64,000 nt of DNA, from NCBI GenBank assembly GCA_020635115.1, contig JACKAK010000008.1:170354-234353 (forward strand), in the 5' to 3' direction. Every line of letters starts with the position of its first letter. Positions within the stretch are counted from its first letter, which is position 1. This document shows, one piece after another, positions 17,535 through 26,977 of this stretch. Position numbers and translations under genes: made by a program. This DNA is from Halobacteriovoraceae bacterium. Its GTDB lineage: Bacteria > Bdellovibrionota > Bacteriovoracia > Bacteriovoracales > Bacteriovoracaceae. Below the pieces are notes generated by a model. That model saw only the letters and a program-made list of their open reading frames with translations, had not been told where the DNA came from and searched no databases.

Positions 17535-17651
17535 TTGCCAGGCCAGTTTACAATTACTTTTTTTAAAACAGATATTCTGCCTTATCAAATACTAGGAGTG
17601 ATAGTTTTAATATATTCCATATATTTTGTAAGAAACATTAAACTTGTATAA
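17535..17651 (+). CDS. Possible 38-residue membrane peptide
   Basis: TTG 17535 lies right after the preceding stop, with AGAGGTG about 13 bases upstream. The frame encodes one hydrophobic segment (YQILGVIVLIYSIYFV) with a basic end (RNIKLV). It is in phase with the gene before it, so it could also be the tail of one longer gene cut by the TAA. The remaining 80 bases before 17732 show nothing. Confidence 0.22.
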   Translation: MPGQFTITFFKTDILPYQILGVIVLIYSIYFVRNIKLV

Positions 17652-17731
17652 ATATTAAACGAATCCCATAAAAAATTCACGACGGTCATCTAGGCCTTGA
17701 ATCTTTATCAGAAATCTTCTAGTCTTATCCT

Positions 17732-18676
17732 ATGAAGATTTTAAATATATTTGTGTTTTTTGTTTCTATTGTTTTTTGGGGATGCGACCGAAATCAAAGT
17801 GAGATACCTAAAAAATCAATTAAAAATCTGAAAAATACAGTTGCGCTTATTGAGGGTTTTGAATCAATTTTTTTGAAAGAACAAGGTATTGTAACTCAAG
17901 AATGTAATACAGATAAAATCCAGCGAATTGAAAGCATTCTAAAAAAGAATGAAGATGCATTTAGTTTTTTGAAAGATACCTTTGAATTTGAAACTATAGT
18001 TTGTTCTGACAGAGAAAATGATTACGATTTTAAAGAAATTTATCTTAATACTGATGATATAGACCAAAAGTTAGGTGAATATCTCCTAGAGGCATTTAAA
18101 TCTAATTTAACATTCTATGATTTACTACTGAACTTAAGTGTTGGAGATCAATTTAAGTTCACAGAAAGTTTAGATGTCTTGAAAAATTATGAAAAGATTT
18201 TAGAACTGGCCAATACTTTTGAAAACAAAATAGGTAGACAAATTTTTTTCATGGAAGCACTTAAAATTGACCTCAATGATTCCAATGCGATCGAAGAGAA
18301 AATAACCAAAGATGTTTATGAACTTTCTGAAAATATTAATAAAGACTATGAACAGACTTTTTCAAAACAAATTGGATCTCAATCTGTCCAATTGGATCTC
18401 ATGTATTCTCAAAATAAATTCACTACGGCCTGTGATATTAAATTAGTAATTGAGGCCATCAAGAGAATATCCTCCTTAAAAAAATATCATCAAGGACTAG
18501 ATTTAGGAGAGTATAAAATTGTTTTTTCAAATCATGAATATGAATTAGACAACCAAGGGTTTGTGTTAAATTGTATGAACGCTGATACACTTGAGAGCTC
18601 TCTTAATATGTTCCTTGGTAATTTTTCACTTGAACAGTCGTATATAGATGCTTTTCTAGAGTGGACTCAATTATAA
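17732..18676 (+). CDS. Predicted lipoprotein of unknown function
   Basis: The N-terminus MKILNIFVFFVSIVFWGC is a lipoprotein signal with FWGC as lipobox. The rest, about 296 residues, is acidic and helical with paired cysteines near residues 56 and 87 and later near 235 and 280. I recognise no family. Predicted helices with regular heptad-like Leu/Ile suggest a bundle. It is a single transcription unit, with about 200 featureless bases on either side. Confidence 0.5.
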   Translation: MKILNIFVFFVSIVFWGCDRNQSEIPKKSIKNLKNTVALIEGFESIFLKEQGIVTQECNTDKIQRIESILKKNEDAFSFLKDTFEFETIVCSDRENDYDFKEIYLNTDDIDQKLGEYLLEAFKSNLTFYDLLLNLSVGDQFKFTESLDVLKNYEKILELANTFENKIGRQIFFMEALKIDLNDSNAIEEKITKDVYELSENINKDYEQTFSKQIGSQSVQLDLMYSQNKFTTACDIKLVIEAIKRISSLKKYHQGLDLGEYKIVFSNHEYELDNQGFVLNCMNADTLESSLNMFLGNFSLEQSYIDAFLEWTQL

Positions 18677-18879
18677 AATCTGGAGCTGATAATTTGGAGT
18701 TCAGTCCATGTCATAATGACTTGCAAATTTTTCTGGCATATTCCCAAAAGAATAATTTCCCAATTTCAGGGAGTTGTAGATCCTAACTTAGTTTTTTATG
18801 TTTTTACTCAATATATTCTCGTTATATGCAAAAATTTACATAAGATATTCAGTCATTACTAGAAACTTAAGAGGACCTT

Positions 18880-19140
18880 ATGTGTGATGTATGCAAAATC
18901 AAGAACTTAAACCCCTATATTCTAAACGGTAATAAGCCAACACGACTTCAACAGAAATTATATCGTTTTTTTAAAGACAATGTGGCAAATTTAAGTTTAT
19001 GCTACGTACATTCTATAGAGTTATTTGGACTCGGTGAGAGGCGTTTTATCACGAAATATCCTTATCTTGTGAGAGAGGTTACTTCAAAGACTTACACTCG
19101 AAACAATAAGGATTCCATGTTAACTCTTCAAGCAGCTTAA
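18880..19140 (+). CDS. Small protein with a possible CxxC...CxxH zinc site
   Basis: The 86-residue protein opens with CDVC (residues 2-5). About 40 residues later it has CYVHSIELFGLGERRF, so two Cys and a Cys/His pair could form a treble-clef-like zinc site. It has a good ribosome site (AGAGGA) and its own strong terminator, so it is a real monocistronic gene. It has no signal peptide. The compact Cys/His layout suggests a nucleic-acid-associated or regulatory protein; this is inference. Confidence 0.55.
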   Translation: MCDVCKIKNLNPYILNGNKPTRLQQKLYRFFKDNVANLSLCYVHSIELFGLGERRFITKYPYLVREVTSKTYTRNNKDSMLTLQAA

Positions 19141-19197
19141 AACGTACGAGAAAACCTCGTTAAGTATATAAACCTTGTGTATTAAAAGTAAATTGTC

Positions 19198-19227
19198 GGG
19201 CCCATGAATATGGGCCCTTTTATTTTT
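19198..19227 (+). terminator. Intrinsic terminator after the CxxC gene
   Basis: GGGCCCAT (19198-19205), loop GAAT, then ATGGGCCC (19210-19217) and a T-rich tract. The 8-bp stem is perfect. Confidence 0.9.
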
Positions 19228-19310
19228 CTAGAGTAAAGAAATTTTTGAATTCAAGTTTTGATTGAATAAATAATAAAACATTTCATCTTGAAAATAACTA
19301 AGACAAAATG

Positions 19311-20087
19311 CTAAAAACCAAATGAAAGTTTTCCAATCAAACGAGAATTTCCAAATACACTGCCATATTCAAATCCAAGTCGCATGACGAATAAATCAAG
19401 TTCGATTCCACCAAAAATATTCAAGTCACTGTCGCTCTTGTTGTAGCTTGTTGCAAAACTTAAAATAGAAGCAGTCCCGCTGTATTTAATTGTAGAATCA
19501 GCATTGACGTAACCTAGACCAAAGTAAGGTTCAATGAAGATAAGTTTTTTTGAAAAAACAAGTGAGTACTGCTGAATATCAGATTGCAACGTTACTTTAG
19601 ATGTAAGACTCGATTCTGTTTCAGTATATTGTAACTCACCTGAAGCAAAATCTAATTTTAATTTTATATTAAATGGGATGGCCGTGAATACATCTGTAAA
19701 GGTCCATTTTAAACCAAGGTTAAAATAATCATATTTAAAATCTCCTACATCAATTGGAAGAATATTAACATCAACACCAAGACCAAAAGGCCCATGCAAT
19801 TGAATAAGGGCATTTAAAATAGGAAGTTGATCAAATTTTTGTCCTCCAGCACTTGAAGTGAGACTTTTAATATTTGGAGCATCACTTAGACCGCCCACGG
19901 CACCTATTTGAAATCCAAATATTGTTCCAAGGCTCGATGCACCTGATACAGTAGTTGGAACAAAGCTTGTATTAACATCATTGAGAACTTTAGTTGCATC
20001 AGATTCTGTTAAATTTAATAAGGTAGGGGTTCCTGCATAGATATTAATAGATAATATGAGAGATAAAATTCCAAGTATTCTGTTCAT
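19311..20087 (-). CDS. Outer-membrane beta-barrel protein
   Basis: A signal peptide (MNRILGILSLILSINIYA) precedes a Gly-rich domain (FGFQIGAVGGLSD) and repeated amphipathic strands ending in Phe (GKLSFGF), the usual BAM recognition signature. The layout is like DUF6588-type barrels, though I would not insist. It lies 13 bases after the VC0807-like gene on the same strand and may share its transcript. It probably forms a small channel or surface anchor. Confidence 0.55.
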   Translation of the reverse strand: MNRILGILSLILSINIYAGTPTLLNLTESDATKVLNDVNTSFVPTTVSGASSLGTIFGFQIGAVGGLSDAPNIKSLTSSAGGQKFDQLPILNALIQLHGPFGLGVDVNILPIDVGDFKYDYFNLGLKWTFTDVFTAIPFNIKLKLDFASGELQYTETESSLTSKVTLQSDIQQYSLVFSKKLIFIEPYFGLGYVNADSTIKYSGTASILSFATSYNKSDSDLNIFGGIELDLFVMRLGFEYGSVFGNSRLIGKLSFGF

Positions 20088-20100
20088 TATAAAACTCCTT

Positions 20101-20871
20101 TTAGCTTTGTTCTTTCATTCCAACAATGACTTCATTAAATGACAAATTAGTATATTTTTTTATACCATCCGCGAGATATTTTATTATAAATAGTGTGACG
20201 ACCATACAAGGCAGCATTATCACTATATAACTTTTCCACATCATATCAGAAATCTGTTCATTTAAAATTATACCCTTCTCATGAGCTGAAAGTCCTATTG
20301 GTAATTCAGTGAAAATATAGGAGGCGAGAGCAAAATTTAAAATTGCACTTAAAAAGAATGAAAAGGAGAGAAATATAGTAGACTTTCTCAAGTGTGAAAT
20401 AAAATATTGTTGATTGCCATTGTCCAGTAAAATTTGATTAATCCTGCGTACATCCATTACCTTTTCATTGTACAACATAATTTCAATAAGTGGTCTTCCA
20501 TAAAAAGCACTACTAAGGAAGAATACACCAAACATCAAAGGAAAGGCCGCTTCTTTTATCGCAAACCAGATACCACTAAGTTGATAAGCTGCAAACCCTC
20601 CAGTCATAAGGGTGTTTACTATCCCCATTATAGTTATAAAGTTCTTTTTTCTGAATTTGATATATTCTAGAAGGCCAAAACCAACGGGAATTGAGAGGGC
20701 AATGAAAAGTGTAATAAGCGAGGAGTTTTTTCCAAAATAAGGATTTAAATATGGAGTAAGTTTATTAAGGATAGTTACAGGTATGACAAAACTAAATAAA
20801 ATGTTCGATATTGGTCCAAATTCATCTCTCTTTCCTTGTAAGTTTTCTAGATTTTTGATCTGGTCATTCAT
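20101..20871 (-). CDS. VC0807-family integral membrane protein
   Basis: The 256-residue protein has about six transmembrane helices. The start (NILFSFVIPVTILNKL), the turn GFGLLEYIKFRKKNF, and the helix with WFAIKEAAFPLMFGVFF match the VC0807 family, whose role is unknown and which resembles septation protein A. The final cytoplasmic segment is basic. A barrel gene follows 13 bases downstream. Confidence 0.6.
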   Translation of the reverse strand: MNDQIKNLENLQGKRDEFGPISNILFSFVIPVTILNKLTPYLNPYFGKNSSLITLFIALSIPVGFGLLEYIKFRKKNFITIMGIVNTLMTGGFAAYQLSGIWFAIKEAAFPLMFGVFFLSSAFYGRPLIEIMLYNEKVMDVRRINQILLDNGNQQYFISHLRKSTIFLSFSFFLSAILNFALASYIFTELPIGLSAHEKGIILNEQISDMMWKSYIVIMLPCMVVTLFIIKYLADGIKKYTNLSFNEVIVGMKEQS

Positions 20872-21017
20872 TTGCGAGTCTTTGTTAAGGTTTTATTAGC
20901 TAAATGTAAGAATTTGACAACAATTTAACATTGAGCAAATCTTTCATTTTTGTAATTATTTCAGTTCTAAAGGATGTTTTTGATTGTGTAAATATCCTAT
21001 AGAACTTGGATTAAAAA

Positions 21018-21863
21018 TTGAAGACATTGACATTCTTTACAATTCTTATTCTCGGTATAAATCAACTTAAAGCAGATACAAAGTTCAGCCGCTGTCAAAA
21101 TGCCGCGTCTAAATTAATGATAGACGATATAGACAATGACACTATGCGAGCTATTGATGATTTTTATTCAAACGAAAATTCAAGATTTTTCGATAAATCG
21201 CTAGAAAAAAGAATTTGGCCTATAGGCACACGTCTTTACACTACGGATAATTTAAGATTGCCAAGTCTTGCCGAAAGCGGTCTGGATTCATATGTTAAAC
21301 TTTTTCACTTAGAAGAATCCACAGATCAGTATGAAGAATATGTTGGAAAAATTGGTATTGGTATAGTTTCTGTGCGTATCTTTGAAAAAAATCAACAGAC
21401 GCATGTTCAAAAGACACTTGAGCTTTATAACTTCCTTGAACAAAAAGGTATGAAGACCGCACAAATGTTCCATCGTGAGAAAATTGAAAATGGCAATATA
21501 GTGATTATCAAAAATTACATTCCCGGGCCAAGACCAGAAGATCTCATTTCTCTTATGAACAAAAAGCAATTGACCAAGGATCAAATGACAAACAGCTTTA
21601 ATGCTTTAAAATTTACATACCATGAACTAGCTACAAACCTCATTTCAAACTCTAGCGTAAGAAACGAATTTTTTCACCATGCAAATAAAATTTTAGATCA
21701 GGCCATCGATGCGCTCGACGAAAAGCATTCTGAAGCCTATTGGAACAAGATTCTTAATAAAATTGATTCTCTCTATCTTTATTATTTTCCAGGAGACTTA
21801 CCACCAATAAGTGTTCATGATTTTAAATATTATGAAGGTGAATGGATCTTAAGCTCCATTTAA
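21018..21863 (+). CDS. Exported protein with a kinase-like (APH-type) core
   Basis: TTG 21018 opens directly into a signal peptide (MKTLTFFTILILGINQLKA). The central part reads like an aminoglycoside/choline-kinase N-lobe: helix, then VIIKNYIPGPRPEDLISLM, where a hinge after a hydrophobic strand is expected. Near the end there is SVHDFKYYEGEWIL, which could correspond to a catalytic HxD loop. The protein stops soon after it, so the metal-binding lobe would be missing. An exported kinase-like fold is unusual. I consider the fold a hypothesis. Confidence 0.4.
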   Translation: MKTLTFFTILILGINQLKADTKFSRCQNAASKLMIDDIDNDTMRAIDDFYSNENSRFFDKSLEKRIWPIGTRLYTTDNLRLPSLAESGLDSYVKLFHLEESTDQYEEYVGKIGIGIVSVRIFEKNQQTHVQKTLELYNFLEQKGMKTAQMFHREKIENGNIVIIKNYIPGPRPEDLISLMNKKQLTKDQMTNSFNALKFTYHELATNLISNSSVRNEFFHHANKILDQAIDALDEKHSEAYWNKILNKIDSLYLYYFPGDLPPISVHDFKYYEGEWILSSI

Positions 21864-21894
21864 TCTCTTTTTCTTAAATATTGGTCTACCTACT

Positions 21895-22050
21895 TCAACA
21901 AGCATGTGGATTTAATCTTATTGCTTCTTCAAAGTTTTGCTTATAATCACCAATACTTGGCCATCCATACAATTGACCTAAAATTTTATGGTCGTGGAAG
22001 TAAGAACCAAATCCAAGCACAATAGATGCTCGGTTGCTAACATTTGGATA
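21895..22050 (-). pseudogene. Remnant of a TPR protein
   Basis: On the minus strand about 50 codons are open to a stop at 21897-21895. They encode RASIVLGFGSYF followed by GWPSIGDYKQNFEEAIRLNP, a typical tetratricopeptide helix with the AIxLNP ending. There is no start codon and the frame closes upstream with TAA. The rest of 21864-22227 (364 bases) is AT-rich with the asnB promoter region but no other feature I can identify. Confidence 0.5.
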
Positions 22051-22227
22051 TTATTCCATTATTGATTTCACAAAAAATCTGTACTAAAAACATATTTTTT
22101 TACATAATTCATAAAATAGGCAAATAATTTATTATAATATTAAAATATATGCATTTTTATTAAATAATATTCTGTTTTATTCCGTTTTTGTTATATATTT
22201 CCAATATAACCAATGAGGAGAATGAAT

Positions 22228-23907
22228 ATGTGTGGAATTTTAGGTGTTTTAGGTAAAATCGATGCGCAAGAGGCCCTTGCTGAATCTCAAAAACTCTCTC
22301 ATAGAGGACCAGATCAAAGCGATTTTTATCAGTCTGCTTCTGGAGCAATCCTGTGCCATGAAAGGTTATCAATAATGGATCCAGGGCACGGAAAACAACC
22401 TCTACCAGGTCCTGAAGGTCTTCATGTCATCCATAATGGTGAAATCTATAATTACTCTGAACTCGAAAAGAAATATTTTTCAGATAGAAAATTTCACTCA
22501 ACATCTGATTCAGAAGTAATTCCACATATGTATGAAATGTTTGGGCCAAAATGTGTTGATATGCTAGATGGCGTCTTTGCTTTCATCATTTTAGATGAAA
22601 GAGAAGATGAAGTTAAATTCTTTGTGGCCAGAGATCCAATCGGTGTTAAGCCACTTTATTACGGAGAAGATAGAGAAAACAGAATGTGGTTTGCTTCCGA
22701 ATCAAAATCTCTAATGGCCCATTGTATAGATATAAAAGAATTTCCTACAGGCCATTACTATACTAAGGAAACTGGTTTTATAAAATACTATGAACCTAAA
22801 TGGGCCCAAAAAGAACAGAAGCTAGGACCTGAGAAAATTAAAGATTCTCTAGAGGCCGCAGTTAGAAAGAGACTCATGAGTGATGTTCCACTAGGAGTAC
22901 TTCTTTCAGGTGGACTTGATTCAAGTCTTGTCACTTCTATTGTAGCTAGAGAAATGAAAAAAATTGGCAAAAAAGTCATGTCTTTTAGTGTCGGACTTGC
23001 AAAAGGTTCAAAAGACTTAGAGCTCGCGAGAAAAGTTGCTGAGTTTTGTGGAACTGATCATCACGAGGTCATTTTCACACCTGAGCAAGGTTATGAAGTG
23101 ATCAAACAACTCATATGGAAAGCGGAAACCTATGATGTAACCACGATACGTGCAGCAACTCCAATGTATATAATGTCAAAATACATTGCTAAGCAGGGAG
23201 TTAAAGTTGTGCTTTCAGGAGAAGGTGCCGATGAAATTTTCGGAGGATACCTCTATTTTCATAACGCACCAAGCGTAAAGGATTTCCATGATGAGTGTGT
23301 ACGGAGAGTTAAAAGACTTCATACTTCAGATGTTCTACGTGCTGATAGAGCGACAATGGGAGCAAGCGTAGAGGCGAGAGTTCCCTTTTTGGATAAAGAA
23401 TTTCTTGAAGTGGCCATGGGTCTTGATGCTCAGTATAAATTTAGTGGTGGTAAAGTAATTGAAAAAAAGGTTTTAAGAGAGGCCTTCGATGACAAAAAAG
23501 ATCCATATTTACCGGATGAAATACTTTGGAGGCAAAAGGAACAGTTTTCTGATGGTGTTGGCTATACATGGGTAGATACGCTTAAAGAAATCGCTGAAAA
23601 GATTATTACGGATGAAGAATTTGCTTCTAGTGAAATTCTCTATCCTCACAATACACCTTCTACAAAAGAGGCCTATATGTATAGAAAGATTTTTAGCGAG
23701 CTTTTTACACACAAGGACTCTGATCGTCTTGTACATAAATGGCTTCCAAGATGGCAAGAATATGATCTCGACCCTTCAGGAAGAGCAAATGCTGTTCACA
23801 AGGTTTCCTATCATGAAGTTGATAAAGTTAAAGACTACGAAGCAAAAAGTGGGAAAGAAGATCTTTCTTTGAAAGAAGATCATTACGATTATTCAAAAGC
23901 TCTTTAA
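22228..23907 (+). CDS. asnB: Asparagine synthetase B (glutamine-hydrolysing)
   Basis: I start at ATG 22228 because it places Cys as residue 2 (MCGILGVLG), the nucleophile of the class-II glutaminase domain. GAGGAG at 22215-22220 is well spaced. The ATG at 22213 would block maturation. Glutaminase motifs (SHRGPDQ and HNGEIYNY) are followed by the synthase domain with LLSGGLDSSL (PP-loop) and VLSGEGADEIFGGY. The 559-residue length fits. It makes asparagine from aspartate, glutamine and ATP in the cytoplasm. It is followed by a shared terminator. Confidence 0.97.
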   Translation: MCGILGVLGKIDAQEALAESQKLSHRGPDQSDFYQSASGAILCHERLSIMDPGHGKQPLPGPEGLHVIHNGEIYNYSELEKKYFSDRKFHSTSDSEVIPHMYEMFGPKCVDMLDGVFAFIILDEREDEVKFFVARDPIGVKPLYYGEDRENRMWFASESKSLMAHCIDIKEFPTGHYYTKETGFIKYYEPKWAQKEQKLGPEKIKDSLEAAVRKRLMSDVPLGVLLSGGLDSSLVTSIVAREMKKIGKKVMSFSVGLAKGSKDLELARKVAEFCGTDHHEVIFTPEQGYEVIKQLIWKAETYDVTTIRAATPMYIMSKYIAKQGVKVVLSGEGADEIFGGYLYFHNAPSVKDFHDECVRRVKRLHTSDVLRADRATMGASVEARVPFLDKEFLEVAMGLDAQYKFSGGKVIEKKVLREAFDDKKDPYLPDEILWRQKEQFSDGVGYTWVDTLKEIAEKIITDEEFASSEILYPHNTPSTKEAYMYRKIFSELFTHKDSDRLVHKWLPRWQEYDLDPSGRANAVHKVSYHEVDKVKDYEAKSGKEDLSLKEDHYDYSKAL

Positions 23908-23921
23908 AATAAATTTATAAG

Positions 23922-23949
23922 AAAAGGCCATCCTTAAAGATGGTCTTTT
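23922..23949. terminator. Bidirectional terminator between asnB and the PilZ gene
   Basis: AAAAGGCCATC (23922-23932), loop CTTAAA, and GATGGTCTTTT (23939-23949) form a stem with one G-T wobble, flanked by A and T runs on both strands. The two genes converge here. Confidence 0.85.
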
Positions 23950-23958
23950 CGTATATAT

Positions 23959-25230
23959 CTAGGCAACTTTAATGTCTTTATCGCTGTGAAGAAAATCTTG
24001 AGTTAAGGCATCGATAAATCTTTCCCATGCTTGAGGGGTGTTGGCCTCTATTCTAAGTCCAAGATTATGATTGGGCCCTAACCAAACTGGTCTGGCCTCA
24101 AGTGTTGCATATTCGCCTTGAGAAAGGCCAATTTTGAGTTTAATTTCCTTTGCGTTCATTAGGGTTGCAAGAATTTGATTATCAAGAATACTTAGGCCCA
24201 TTCCATAATTTGAAACATTAAATATTCTTATCTGCTCAGACACAAATGATTTTCCATCCGCTTCAATATAAAGAACAGGACAAGTAACTAAGAATCTCGC
24301 TTCTTTTCTCAAACAGGTTGCTTCATCTACAAAATGCGAAAGAACTCTTTTGTACTCATCAAAAAACAAAGCATTTTGGATTGTTTTCATATCATCTGGT
24401 TTTAGCTTTGATGATTCTGAACTGTTAAACATTTTAATATAATCGTCGAGCATTAATGGATTCAGAACAAAATCAAATGCTTTATGAATATTTCTTTTTG
24501 GAAAAATATAATTTTCATCGTATTTTTTATCAATGAGAAAGTTAAATAAATTTTTATTCTCAGGACAATTATAGAAAATGTCGGCCAAATAGGTATTCAG
24601 GCCTGTTGTTAAATCAACAAATACAGGAACTCTTTTTCCTTTAGGAGAAAATCTATATACATTAGGCGTCGGCGCAAGTAATCTAGCATCCCAGTAGAAA
24701 TGATTTGCTTCAATTTCTTCTTCATGAAGAGCATAGATCAATAGATCAACTCCTGTATATTGGTTTGAATATTGAAATACAAATTTTATCAGTGGAAAAT
24801 AATACTTTTGAACAACTCCTCTTTTTTCTTTTTTGATCGCAACAGTAGTAATTTCTCCAATCCTTTTTCCAAGCCCCCTCAAATGTCGGGCCTCCCAAAC
24901 TTCTTCTATGGGTAGGCCAAATGCACCATCCAGGTGATGGGCCATTGTTGCTATCAACTCTCCATTTTCTAGCATCATAATGAATGAAGTTGAGGGCAGA
25001 GTATTAAATTTAGTTACGAGATCCTGTCTACTTGGCATTTCAAAATATTCAATCATTAAATTAATACATTTGTTTATTTCATTTTCAGTCTCTGCAATTT
25101 TGAATTGAATAGAAGTATCAATTGTTTCTGGTAAATATATGCGTTTTAAAAATCTTCTTTCATAAAAATAATCAGAAAAAGGTATATAGTGATAAAAAAT
25201 ATCCTTTAAAAAACTTGTAAATTTACTCAT
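23959..25230 (-). CDS. N-acyl amino acid synthase (FeeM)-like domain fused to PilZ
   Basis: Residues about 45-215 resemble the GNAT-fold N-acyl amino acid synthase/autoinducer synthase family (LPSTSFIMMLENGELIATM, then EVWEARHLRGLGKR). The C-terminus (308-415) is a PilZ domain with the c-di-GMP signature RxxxR (R308, R312) and NxSxxG (N338 to G343). The fusion suggests that acyl transfer or a derived function is controlled by c-di-GMP. The middle (220-300) is unknown. There is no signal peptide. The first domain is less certain than PilZ. Confidence 0.72.
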   Translation of the reverse strand: MSKFTSFLKDIFYHYIPFSDYFYERRFLKRIYLPETIDTSIQFKIAETENEINKCINLMIEYFEMPSRQDLVTKFNTLPSTSFIMMLENGELIATMAHHLDGAFGLPIEEVWEARHLRGLGKRIGEITTVAIKKEKRGVVQKYYFPLIKFVFQYSNQYTGVDLLIYALHEEEIEANHFYWDARLLAPTPNVYRFSPKGKRVPVFVDLTTGLNTYLADIFYNCPENKNLFNFLIDKKYDENYIFPKRNIHKAFDFVLNPLMLDDYIKMFNSSESSKLKPDDMKTIQNALFFDEYKRVLSHFVDEATCLRKEARFLVTCPVLYIEADGKSFVSEQIRIFNVSNYGMGLSILDNQILATLMNAKEIKLKIGLSQGEYATLEARPVWLGPNHNLGLRIEANTPQAWERFIDALTQDFLHSDKDIKVA

Positions 25231-25522
25231 GAAAGACCCTCATTTTACTTGAATAAGTCTATATTAACTTAGAATTAGCTCAACAAGAATTAATTAGATA
25301 TTCACAATTCAAGCATTTGATATTATTAAAATGATATTGAGGCCAATTCAAAATGTAAGTGCCAATATTTTTGGTCAGTTAGATTCACTTAAAAAAATCA
25401 ATTTTACTCAGTCATTCATTTACTTCTAAGCTACTGAAATATTTAATACACAATCAAAATATATTTATTGAAAATTATTCAAAAAATATGTCTCAATAAC
25501 CGAAAAATTCCAGAGGTGGAAA

Positions 25523-26977
25523 TTGCTAGAACATTTAGAAATAATAAATCAAGTTTACAGTTTATTTAAATCTGGAAAAACAGATGAATTGAAAATCTTA
25601 CTTTTCGAACATCCTGAAATTTACTTGGATGAATGCAATTATGCTCTCCAATTTGCATGCCAACAAGTTGATTTAGATTTTTGTTATTTTTTACTTTCTC
25701 TTGGGTCTTCTCCAAACCTTGATGAAAAAAATATTTCTTCACCACTCATTGAGGCCGTAAAAGTAAGAGATAAAGACATCATCAGCCTGATGCTTTACAG
25801 TGGAGGAGATCCAAATCTGGCCACAAAATTAAATGACACTCCATATACTATTGCTAAGGGACTTGAAGACGTTGATGATGAAATATTTCATTATTTAGAG
25901 TTGTCAGAAGAAGAAATTTCCCAAAGAGTAAGAGGGTCTTACCAAGACGAAGAAGCAATCAATAGAGTTAAAGGAAGAATAAATAAGGATGAACATAAAG
26001 AAACTGTGAGTGGTGAGATCGAAATTGATACTTCTAAAACCGTAGTTAAAGGAAGTAAACTTAAGTCCGATGATATCGTAAGATTTCTCCATCAAAAAGA
26101 TGAATTCGACAGAGAATTAGCAATACTTAAAAAAGAAAAACTCATTGCAAAAAAACGCAATTTACAAAGTTTGATTCATAATTCTGATCAAGTAGCTAAT
26201 AGAATTAAGAAGGCCATTAAAGATAATCAAATTACTGGTAATAGTTTTTTAGATGACGTAGATATTGGTCTAGGGCATGTTGAACATGATCCATTTGATG
26301 AAGATAGAACATTAAAGACTGAGAAGTCTAAAAATCTTTCTGAATATATTTATTCACAAGATACTGAGATCGATTCTCAGGAAAATGATCATAATCCCTT
26401 TGAAGAAAATAACGATATCAATCTTAAAAGCAAAAACAAGAAAAAGAAAAACTTTCTTCAAGCAGATGAAAAAGAAGATAAGGGACGTACACCATTTTTG
26501 TTAGCTGTTCAGAATGGAAACATAGAGGAAGTAAATTCATTTTTAGAAGATGGAGTAAATCTTGAAGTGAAAGATTATGATGGAATGACTGCACTTATGA
26601 TTGCCATTGAATGCAATCATATTGAAATTTTTAATCTCTTACTCCCAAAATACAAAAATCTGAATACTAAAAATAAAATTGGTGCTAATCCTTTGATTAT
26701 TTCAGTCATGAATAATCGTTTAGAAATGATGAATATTCTACTAGCAAGAGGCGCTAAAAGAGATTCAAAAATTAAGGGTCAAACAATTCTCATGCTTGCT
26801 TCTACATTAGGATATTTAGATATAGTCAAAGAGCTCGTCTATAAACATAAATTCAATATTTTTACAGACAAAGACTTTAAAGGACGGACTGCTGTTGATT
26901 ATGCAAAAACAACTCGGCAAATTGCCATATTACAATTCTTTGTAGATTATAGTAATCAAAAAAAGGAGGCCTCATAA
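25523..26977 (+). CDS. Ankyrin-repeat protein with charged central linker
   Basis: TTG 25523 follows AGAGGTGG. N-terminal repeats (residues 1-130, for example SSPLIEAVKVRDKDIISLML) and C-terminal repeats (310-470, GRTPFLLAVQNGNIEEVNSF, GMTALMIAIECNHIEIFNLL) flank a long charged linker of about 180 residues rich in Glu, Asp and Lys. There is no signal peptide. Its stop overlaps the ATG of the CheX-like gene by one base, so the two are translationally coupled, and the ankyrin protein may dock onto a signalling target. Bases 25231-25522 hold only a 32-codon ORF of doubtful value. Confidence 0.75.
   Translation: MLEHLEIINQVYSLFKSGKTDELKILLFEHPEIYLDECNYALQFACQQVDLDFCYFLLSLGSSPNLDEKNISSPLIEAVKVRDKDIISLMLYSGGDPNLATKLNDTPYTIAKGLEDVDDEIFHYLELSEEEISQRVRGSYQDEEAINRVKGRINKDEHKETVSGEIEIDTSKTVVKGSKLKSDDIVRFLHQKDEFDRELAILKKEKLIAKKRNLQSLIHNSDQVANRIKKAIKDNQITGNSFLDDVDIGLGHVEHDPFDEDRTLKTEKSKNLSEYIYSQDTEIDSQENDHNPFEENNDINLKSKNKKKKNFLQADEKEDKGRTPFLLAVQNGNIEEVNSFLEDGVNLEVKDYDGMTALMIAIECNHIEIFNLLLPKYKNLNTKNKIGANPLIISVMNNRLEMMNILLARGAKRDSKIKGQTILMLASTLGYLDIVKELVYKHKFNIFTDKDFKGRTAVDYAKTTRQIAILQFFVDYSNQKKEAS

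Noticed and set aside
25331..25429. 32-codon plus-strand ORF before the ankyrin gene
   Set aside because: No ribosome site or motif. Might be a fragment, but evidence is too thin.
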